Positions 1 through 7,945 of a stretch of 14,311 bases of DNA are shown here, one piece after another. Each line of letters begins with the position of its first letter. The first letter of the stretch is position 1. The notes beneath the pieces are model-generated. The model saw nothing but the letters and a program-made list of their open reading frames with translations, was not told the origin of the DNA and did no database searches. This stretch comes from Ophiosphaerella korrae (taxonomy: Eukaryota > Ascomycota > Dothideomycetes > Pleosporales > Phaeosphaeriaceae). The translations under genes were made by a program, and so were the position numbers. The stretch is from the NCBI GenBank assembly GCA_028456385.1, contig JALNQF010000782.1, positions 1-14,311 on the forward strand, read 5' to 3'.

Positions 1-831
1 TATATAAAAATTTTATTAAATAACTTAGAAACTATATAAATACTCTATAAATAACCTCTTAGATATTAGATCTAGAGCCTTTAAGAGAAAAGTATTATAA
101 GTAAAAGATAAAAGTAGTATCTTTAAAGTTCTAAGCTATAAATACTCTAAAATAAAAATAATAGCTAATATAGAGAAATAGAAGTAGCGTAACTTAAGCT
201 TTATATTAGGTAATAGTACTAATAAGGCTAGCGTTCTCTTAGAGTAAGCCTAAGTAAGTTATAGCTATAGCTAGAGTTAGATTAGTAGTTTATAAACAAT
301 ATATAGTAACTAATACCTAAAGGGCTATAAGTTATTTAAGAGGAAGAAAGCTTTTAAAAACTTAATATCTTTATTCTCTTTTATTAATATTAATATTTTA
401 GCTAAAAGGCTTAAGTTACTCTCTAACTATATATATAGTTAGCGCTAGATACTAGACTATTTATAAGGTAGGGCTAAATTATAAATCTAAATTATTTTAG
501 ATTTAATAGTTTAAGTACCTTACTACTAATAAAATAAAAAAAGAGTTTATAAGTTAAAGTAAGTTTTACCTTTTCTTTAGGTTAGAAGCTTTTAATTAAG
601 TATAGTAGCTTAATAAGACTAAGCTCTATATAAAAGAAAAGGTATATAGTAAAGTATTATAAAGAAAAGAATAGTAAAAAAAAAAGAGTAAGTAGTTACT
701 AAAGAAATATAAGTACTAAGAGCTTATAAAGAAGTAAACTATTAAAGAGAAGAAGTAAAGAGAGAGTATAACTAATAAGCTTTTAGGTTATAAGATATAA
801 TCTATAGAAGTGTAAATAATATTTAGAGTTA
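1..831. other. Unidentified RIP-degraded left flank
   Basis: No motif was firmly recognised on either strand. The + strand at about 590-780 reads as a very lysine/glutamate-rich helical tail interrupted by TAA/TAG. Such a tail would suit the C-terminus of a Tc1/Fot1-type transposase running into the window from the left, but no catalytic motif supports this. The stretch holds a perfect 20-nt palindrome at 423-442 and a short hairpin near 485-507. It is the sequence into which element 1 inserted: its last five bases before the element (832-836) are duplicated at 7864-7868. Confidence 0.5.
423..442. repeat. 20-nt perfect palindrome
   Basis: CTAACTATATATATAGTTAG equals its own reverse complement and is followed directly by AGCGCT, a second small palindrome that keeps a CpG. 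In A+T-rich DNA a palindrome centred on an (AT)n run can arise by chance. No function is assigned. Confidence 0.5.
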
Positions 832-836
832 GTTAA
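832..836. repeat. Target site duplication, left copy (GTTAA)
   Basis: GTTAA lies immediately 5' of the left LTR and is repeated exactly at 7864-7868 after the right LTR. Five bases is the usual duplication length for Ty3/gypsy integrases. The exact match fixes the element boundaries. Confidence 0.9.
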
Positions 837-1264
837 TATTATAGGTGTAATAGAAGGAATCGAGATAGAACTAATTAGCTCTAATCTAAGCGCTAATAAA
901 GTATAGGACGAGCGAGGTAATAACTTTAATTAGGAAACTACACATAACTAGGATACCTAGGTTAATCTATAATCTATATACTCTTAGTATTAATAGATTA
1001 TAGATTAAGATAATCTATAATTTACTAGTCTTAGTAACTATAGATTATAGATTACAACAAGTATATAGTTAGTAAGAATGTATATTATTAGAATAGTATT
1101 AGTAATTTAATCCTTTAACTATAGAATACTAATATAAGATAGTTGTAAAATATCTTCTATTATTTATAGTTATTATAGATTCTAACACAAGCTTTTATTA
1201 TTACTTTGTAATCTACTAACCTCTAATATAGGTACCTATAGTTAATAATAGGAGGCCTATTATA
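837..1264 (+). repeat. Element 1 5' LTR (428 bp)
   Basis: This LTR aligns without gaps to 7436-7863 at a constant offset of 6599. It begins TATTATAGG and ends CCTATTATA, the RIP-converted form of a TG...CA LTR with short near-inverted ends. By eye the two LTRs differ at about 40 of 428 positions, and all but one difference are transitions. This copy keeps several TG/CA sites lost in the other (for example at 846, 1143, 1188 and 1208), while the other keeps different ones. Four copies of a TAATCTA-type motif lie at 963-1054. No TATA box can be chosen in such a TA-rich sequence. Confidence 0.93.
963..1054. repeat. Inverted four-copy TAATCTA motif cluster in LTR
   Basis: TAATCTATAATCTATA at 963-978 is the exact reverse complement of 1039-1054. 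Inside lie a second TAGATTATAGATTA (994-1007) and a diverged TAATCTATAATTTA (1011-1024). The motif units therefore alternate in orientation and can form nested stems in DNA or in the LTR transcript. The cluster is kept in the 3' LTR (7562-7653), where one unit reads TAATCTACAATCTAC with CpA retained, so the pattern predates RIP. Possible roles are a promoter protein-binding array or an RNA fold; neither is shown. Confidence 0.7.
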
Positions 1265-1325
1265 CTTTACTAATTTAGTTATTATAAGAAGTAAAGCGTA
1301 AGTAGCGTATAGTCTAACTAATATA
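1265..1325 (+). other. Primer-binding region and leader of element 1
   Basis: The sequence directly after the 5' LTR (CTTTACTAATTTAG...) is where the minus-strand primer-binding site should lie. It is conserved in element 2 (CTATACTAATCTAG on the - strand at 11467-11480), which supports a functional site. RIP has changed too much to name a tRNA primer. About 60 bases of leader follow before the probable gag start. Confidence 0.5.
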
Positions 1326-4300
1326 ATAGTAGAAAGTTTAACTAAATAATTAGGAAAAGCCCCTAGAAGTAGTCCTAAATTAGATAGTACTATATAGGAA
1401 ACAATTAAGGGTCGTCTTAACTAACTAATTAATAATAAAGAAGATATAAAAATAGTAATTAACGCTCTAGAAACATAAAATAAAGAACTATAAGATTATA
1501 TAAAATAAAACAAGGTACAAATTAAAGCTATTATCTAAGGATAGAACTAGATAGAACTAATTACCTAAAGATTAGAGATAAGTACAATAAAGAAACTACT
1601 AAAGATACCTATACTTAAAAAGTTTAATAGAATAAGAGAGAAACTAAGGCCTTTTATTATATTAGCATAACTATAGATAGATATATAAGTACTATACTTT
1701 AATATAGAAAAAAAGAAGGTAATATATATTAGATTACACTTTAAAGAAGACGTAATAAGATAGTATAAACTATACTAGATAGATTACACAATATACTCTC
1801 TAATAACCTAGAAGGATAAAACTAAAGCTATTTTTAGAAGTTATAAATACTTTACTAAATAAATAAGAGTAGCGTTTAGAGATATAGATATTACCTAATA
1901 AGCTAAAGAGTAGCTAGAGAAGCTTATACAAAGTTAAAGTATTCCTAAGTACGTATTATAATTTAAATAACTATCTTAGAATATAGAATAGAATAAGTTA
2001 GCCTTAATATTATAATTTAAATAAAGACTAAATTTAAAGATCTAATATAAGATAATATATATAGAAAAACTACAAATACTAGAAGCTCTAAAATAATAGG
2101 TAATATAAATTAATAATAATCTTTAAGAATAGAAGAAGAATAAATATAGAGGTTATACCTAGAACTATAACAAGAGAGACCTAATAGTCTTTAACGCTAA
2201 TAAGGATAAGAAGAAAAAGAAGAATAGAGACTTTACGTACTTTAACTATAGTAAACTAGGCTACTACGTAAAAGATTACTAATTAAAAAAAAAAAAGGAT
2301 ATAGTATATTATAAGTATAAGAAACTAAGATATTTTGTAAAAGACTATAAGAATAAAGACCTAAAGAAAGAGACCTAGTTAAAAATAACTAAAAAAAAGA
2401 AGGAAGTACTATAAGTATAGGCTAAACCTTAGAAGAAAGTAGCTAAGAGTAAAGAAATATAGTATATAATACTTTATTAGACCTTTTATTATAAAGATAA
2501 CTACTATATATACTTTTCTAGTAAGTAGAGAGTAAGATACTTTTTATAATAGAGATATAGAGTAGTAGTAATAAAAGAAAGAATAAAAGCTTAGTTAGAA
2601 GAAATAGCCTAAGTAATAGACTTACTAATAGAAGACTTAGAAAGGGAAGAGCCCCTAGTACTATTAATATAAGCTAAAGGACTAGTACTAGATAAAAAGA
2701 CTACTACGACTACCTCTAAAGGATTATAAAGAAGTAGAAAATAAGTTAGTATAAGAAGTATAAAGTATACCTAGCTAATAATATATAGTTATAATAGCTA
2801 TATAATAATAGATATAGAAAAATAAAATAAAGAATAGAAGTTTATTTAGATATACTTAATAGTTATAAGTATAGAGGAAGTATATAAAGACTAGAAAGAA
2901 TATAACCTTAAAGAAATAAAGTTTATACTATTTTAAGAATAGATAAAGTAATATATAGTTATAGTAAGAAGAATACTTATATAAAGAGAATAGTAATACT
3001 TTATAAAAAAGACGTAATAGATTAATAAAGCCTATATACTAAGAGTACTAGTAGTATACTATATCTTAATAATAGATATACTTAGAAAAGATAAGTACTA
3101 GGAAGGGGATAATAAAATAATAGATCTAAAATATCTAGCGCACTTTAAAGTATTATAGATATTATACCTAGATAAAAATTATATTATATATAGAAACCCT
3201 AAAGTAAATAATAATATATAGCTTATAAGAAAAAGAAGCTATAATTATATAAGAGTAATTTTAGTAGAAAATATCTAAGGATAGAAAATAATCTTAGAAG
3301 ATAGATATATAGTAGTAAGACCTAGCCCTAAACTATTAAAAAAATGTATCTAAAGAGGACTATAGTATAAATATATATATAATAAGTGTCTAAAATACAA
3401 AGAATATAAACTTAAAGTAAGCCTATAGTTCTAGAAAGATAGATAATTTACTAAGTTACTAAAGCTAGAAAAGCTAGAAGGTATAAGAGGCCTATATATT
3501 ATAAAGATAAGAATATACTAAAGAAAAGAAGTATAATTAATAATTAATAGTAGAGCTATAAGAAACTTTATATTAAAGAAGTTTATAGAGATATAAAGAA
3601 TAAAATATATAATAAAGAAGTACCTTTAATAACTAAGTATAATTAAAGGAAAACTATTCTAGGAACTTATATAGTTCGAAATAGTACCTTTAATACTAAG
3701 GCTAGAAAGACTAGAAATTAAGAATATAGTTATAGATATAATAACAATTAATAATAAGTAAGATATAATATTAAGTATACTATAGTTATAGATAACTAAC
3801 TTATATATTAATTAGAGAATAAGATAAACTAACTACTATAAAATAGATATATTAAAAGCTAATATAAGTACTTATAAAGGAGAATTCCCTAAAGAATATA
3901 AAAAATAGGAAGAATAGCTTATAGAGCTAGAAGACTACTTTCTAGAATATTAACTATAGGATTTAGTAATAGAACTAGAAGAAGGAAGAAACTTAAGATA
4001 GAGCCTAGTCTACTAAAAAATAGAAGAAGAATCTAAGATTAAATAAGCGTTTATCTAGACTATAATAAAAAAGAGATAGATAAGAGAATCTAAATTCTTA
4101 GTAGTATATAAACTTATATTTATAGATAAAAAAGAGATAAATAATAAAAGGCCTTATATAGATTTTAGAAAAACTAACGTAATTATAAATAAGAACTAAT
4201 ACCTACTACTATAAATAGATAAAATACAAGATAGACTATAAAAAGTAAAGATCTTTATAAAGCTAGATATCTAAAACGCCTACTACTAGATTAGAATTAA

Positions 4301-6755
4301 AGAAGGCGATGAGTAGAAAATATTATTTAGAACGTAGTATAGACTATATAAATACTTAGTTATACTATTTAGTTTAATAAACGTACTAGTAGTATTCTAA
4401 GAAAGAATTAATATAGTACTAAGAGAGAACTTAGATATATTTATATTTGTATACTTAGATAATATCCTTATATTCGTAGAAATAGAAGAAGAATACGTAT
4501 AACACGTATATAAAGTATTAAAGAAACTAGTAGAAAATAAATTATTCTTAAAAATAAGAAAGTGCGAATTCTATATAAAGGAAATAGATTTCCTTAGATT
4601 TATTATTAAACTAGGAAAAATCAAGATTAACCTAGGAAAGATTAGATTAATTAACAAATAGCTAACACTAAAAAACCTAAAGGAAGTACAATAATTCTAT
4701 AAGTTAGCTAACTTTTATAAGAAGTTAATAGTAGGATAGTCTAAAGATATAGAACTAATAACAAGTTTTATAAAGAAAAATACGCTATTTAAATAGACTA
4801 AAGAATATAAGGAAGTATTTAAAAAGATTAAGAAAAAGTTTATAGAAAATCTAGTTATTAGAATATATAACTTAGACCTACTAGCGATAGTAAAAATAGA
4901 TATATCTAACTTAGTCTATAGTATAGTACTAATATAGGAAGACCTAGAAACTAAAAAAGAGTACTTAGTTAAATACTTCTCTAAGAAAATAAAGATAGTA
5001 AAACTTAACTACTTAATCTATAATAAGGAGATACTAGTAATTTATAAAGTATTTAAATAATAGAGAGTATACTTATAAGGAGTAAAGTATTAAATAAAGG
5101 TTTATACTAATTATAAGAATCTTATAGGATTTATAATAAATAAGGAACTATTATAGTAATATACAAGATAGTAGGAATTCCTATTAATATTTAATATAGA
5201 AATTATATATATAAAAGAGAAAAATAATTAGTTTATAGACGCCTTTAGTAAAAGACTAGACTTATAAGAAGAAGTAAGTACTACTAGTATAGTCTTAGTT
5301 AAGAATAAAGAAAGATATTTAGTCTTAAATATACTTAAGATAGCTATAATACTTAAAAGAATAAATAGCGAGCTAGACAAATAGATTTAGAAAATAACGT
5401 AAGAAGTAGCTAAAGAAATAGAGAAACTAGAAATCTAAGAAGGATTTACACGAGCCTATAGAAGAATATATATTCTAAGTAAAATATAGAGAGAATTTAT
5501 AAGATAATTCTATAAATTACTAGTATATAGTTACTAAGGAATTAAAAAAATATTAGATAGACTACTACAAGACTACTATATTCTAAAAGTAAGATAACTC
5601 GTAATAGAAGTATTACGAGACTATATAGAATACTATAAGAATAAATATAATAGATACGTACTATATAGAATATTATAACTAGTAGAAGTACTAGAATAAC
5701 TATAGAGAGCTATTATAATAGACTTTATTATAAAACTACTAAAGTCTAAAGACTTAATATTAAGAATTAAGTATAATAAAATTATAACTATAGTAGATAA
5801 ACTTATAAAGTATATATACTTTAGACTATATAAAGAAAAAAGTAGGATAAAGGCTACTATATACTAAGTCCTAGGAATAGTAATTAGTTAATATAGACTA
5901 CTAGATAAGATTATTATAGATAGAAACGTACGATTTATATTAAAACTATAGGGAATAATAGTAGTATAATTAGGAATATAATACATAATATCTATAGTAT
6001 ACTACTTATAGATAGATAGATAGTTAGAACAAATAAATTAGATAGTAGAATAATACTTAAGATACTACCTTAACTACAACTAAAATAATTAGGTATAACT
6101 ACTACCTATAGTATAGTTAGTATATAACAGCGTAAAGAATATAGTAATAAAAGTATTACTTTTCTTTATAAACTATAGATTTAAACCTAATATATACTAA
6201 ATACTAAGAAACTAGATATCTTAGTTTCTAAGAGGAGAAAACTTTACTAATAGACTTAAAGATATATATAACTAACTAAGATAAGACGTAGAATTCTTAT
6301 ATAAGAAGATAGTAAAGTATTACAATAAGAAATATAAAAGAAGACCTTAATTTAAAGAGAGAGAAAAAGTATAGTTAGTATAGAAAAATATTAAGAGTAA
6401 GTAACTAAGTTTAAAACTAGACTACGTTAAGATAAAACTATATAAAATTAAGAAAAAAGTTATACTAGTTATATTTAGACTAAAACTACTAAATAAAATA
6501 AAGATATACCTAATATTCTATATAGCTCTACTAAAACAAGTACTATAAGAAGTAGAACTACTAGTATATAAAGTAGATACGTATAGAGAATAAGAAAAAT
6601 AAAAAGTTAAAGAAATTTTATAGTACTAGTTCTATAATAGTAGAAACTACTACTTAGTAGAATAGATAAGTATAGATAAAAAAGGGTAACTATAGGAAAA
6701 AATATAGGAACTAAAGGATAATCTTAATTACTTTAAGAAATTAAAAGAGTTCTAA
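1326..6755 (+). pseudogene. Gag-Pol polyprotein of element 1, RIP-killed
   Basis: All motifs sit in one codon phase over about 1,809 codons, so gag and pol were one frame. The start was chosen at ATA 1326, probably a mutated ATG, because coherent Gag-like reading begins there. In order: Gag helical N-terminus (1330-1560) and capsid-like region (1600-2000); two CX2CX4HX4C knuckles (2238-2279 and 2307-2348, Cys and His now Tyr codons); acidic/basic linker (2350-3470); protease D-S-G-A at 3546-3557, Asp now AAT; RT DFRK-type motif at 4161, catalytic Asp 4266-4268, YLDD at 4452-4463 now YLDN; RNase H Asp 4899 and Glu 5028; integrase HHCC (5526, 5532, 5622, 5631) and catalytic D 5721, D 5919, E 6027, a DD35E spacing; a GPY/F-like module near 6430-6540; chromodomain 6606-6752. 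No net frameshift is seen between these motifs, so inactivation is by point mutation only. Confidence 0.93.
6606..6752 (+). other. C-terminal chromodomain of element 1 integrase
   Basis: The last 49 codons of the polyprotein read as a chromodomain through three TAG codons that fit lost Trp. After a VKEIL strand come YYLVE followed by TAG (Trp), then DKKG, L-TAG-E (the expected WE) and a final helix ending KLKEF just before the stop at 6753-6755. Chromodomains at this position define chromoviruses and bind methylated histone H3, which steers integration to heterochromatin. That role is inferred from the family. The fit to the pattern is good but divergent. Confidence 0.75.
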
Positions 6756-7098
6756 AATTAAAACTCTCTAGAACGCTTAGTAGTAAACTAAGAGAACTAA
6801 CATTACTAATAATAGATAGAGAGATAATAGGGATATCTAGCGTAAGACCTACTATAGTAATATTAAACGCTTTATCTAAGTCTAGCTTAGCTTCTAGAGC
6901 TACTAACTACTTAGCTAATTTCTTATTATTTAAGGCTTTTATCTTATAAAGATAAGAGAGACAAGCTTAATTCTTTACTAGCTTACTCTACGTAAGCTCC
7001 TAGATACGCTTATACTTAGCTTTAGCCTCTATAATTTAAGATAGTAATTTCTCTTAAGTTTAGTTAATAGCTTTCCTTATTATTATTAAGCCTAGACG
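6733..7098 (-). pseudogene. Possible antisense ORF in element 1 3' region
   Basis: Read on the - strand with one phase (codon low coordinate 1 modulo 3), this stretch gives about 122 codons ending at TAA (6735-6733), overlapping tail-to-tail with the Gag-Pol stop. All internal stops are TAA or TAG, consistent with RIP-hit Gln codons. The N-terminal two thirds is rich in Lys, Leu, Glu and Ala with heptad-like spacing (for example LSYLYKIKALNNKKLAK), suggesting a coiled coil. The last 59 codons are free of stops (about 6736-6906). Similar Leu/Lys coiled-coil hypothetical proteins are common in ascomycete repeats, but I cannot name a family. The start is not defined. It could be a captured or antisense gene, or chance. 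Confidence 0.4.
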
Positions 7099-7421
7099 TA
7101 AGAATAAGTATAATAAACTTATACTTAGAAAGAGAAATACTAGATATATTATAAGAACTACGTATATTTATATAAATATACGCCTTATAAGCTCTACTAT
7201 TATTTATAGAAATAATATAAGAAAGGGACTTAGAGTTTAATTTAGAAGAAGTATAATAAAAATAAGGAAATATTTTAATACTATTATATAATACGTAATT
7301 AGTAAGAAGGTAGTAATAACGTATAGATAAAATAAGTATAAAAGAGGATAAAGAACTCTATATTAATAAAGAAACTAGACTAATAACTTTAGCTCTAAGG
7401 TAAGAAAACTAGGACCTACTT
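7099..7421. other. Element 1 3' region, no recognised content
   Basis: This is non-coding-looking, purine-rich RIP-altered sequence between the antisense frame and the polypurine tract. No motif or repeat was recognised on either strand. If the antisense ORF is real, its promoter or N-terminus should lie here. Confidence 0.5.
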
Positions 7422-7435
7422 AAAGAGAGAGATAG
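7422..7435 (+). promoter_or_regulatory. Polypurine tract of element 1
   Basis: AAAGAGAGAGATAG abuts the 3' LTR start at 7436. Only one base is not a purine. This is the expected position and composition of the plus-strand primer for reverse transcription, and it supports the LTR boundary. The final TAG may have been TGG before RIP. Confidence 0.8.
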
Positions 7436-7863
7436 TATTATAGGTATAATAGAAGGAATTAAGATAAAACTAATTAGCTCTAATCTAAGCACTAACAAAG
7501 TATAAGATAAGTAAAGTAATAACTTTAATTAGGAAACTATATATAACTAGGACACCTAAGTTAATCTATAATCTATACACTTTTAGTATTAATAGATTAT
7601 AGATTAAGATAATCTACAATCTACTAGTTTTAGTAACTATAGATTATAAATTACAATAAGTATATAGTTAGTAAAGATGTATATTATTAAGATAGTATTA
7701 GTAATTTAATTCTTTAACTATAGAGCGCTAATATAAGATAGTTATAAAATATCTTCTATTATTTATAGTTATTATAGATCCTAATACAAGCTTTTATTAT
7801 TACTTTATAATCTACTAACTCTTAATATAAGTACTAATAGTTAATAATAGGAGGCCTATTATA
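7436..7863 (+). repeat. Element 1 3' LTR (428 bp)
   Basis: This is the gap-free partner of 837-1264 with the same ends (TATTATAGG...CCTATTATA). It has lost TG/CA at sites kept in the left copy but keeps others (CA at 7492, 7554, 7577 and 7616, and CG at 7724). The two LTRs were therefore mutated independently after insertion. The single non-transition difference is a T/A near 7838. Confidence 0.93.
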
Positions 7864-7868
7864 GTTAA
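7864..7868. repeat. Target site duplication, right copy (GTTAA)
   Basis: Exact match to 832-836, directly after the 3' LTR. Confidence 0.9.
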
Positions 7869-7945
7869 GCTAATAAAGTTTAAGTTCTTTAAAACTAATA
7901 AGCTCTTAGGCTCTAGATTTATATTAGGTATATAACTCTATAATA
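7869..7945. other. Junction between element 1 and element 2
   Basis: On the - strand, similarity to element 1 RT stops near 7945. From there to element 1's target duplication the phase of element 2's pol continues as about 23 codons without a stop, but it matches neither the RT-RNase H connection nor RNase H of element 1. It is either unrelated DNA joined at the deletion point of element 2 or a strongly diverged pol segment. It is part of the target into which element 1 inserted. Confidence 0.4.

Larger units (their letters stand above)
832..7868 (+). mobile_element. Complete Ty3/gypsy chromovirus (element 1), RIP-inactivated
   Basis: This LTR retrotransposon is full length in structure. It has a 5-bp target duplication (GTTAA at 832-836 and 7864-7868), LTRs at 837-1264 and 7436-7863, a single Gag-Pol frame at about 1326-6755, an unusually long 3' region of roughly 680 bp, and a purine tract abutting the 3' LTR. 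The domain order protease, RT, RNase H, integrase places it in Ty3/gypsy (Metaviridae), and the C-terminal chromodomain places it among the chromoviruses, which are common in fungi. It is certainly dead: dozens of in-frame stops interrupt the polyprotein and several catalytic residues are replaced. As the only copy here with both ends and its duplication, it is probably the youngest large insertion. Confidence 0.95.

Noticed and set aside
1265..1273. Self-priming (Tf1-like) by complementarity of CTTTACTAA to TTAGTAAAG at 7668-7676 in the 3' LTR
   Set aside because: Nine bases in such low-complexity DNA is weak, the 5' LTR copy does not match fully, and element 2 does not keep the pairing.
837..7863. 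Dating element 1 from its LTR divergence
   Set aside because: The differences are RIP transitions, so a molecular clock does not apply.
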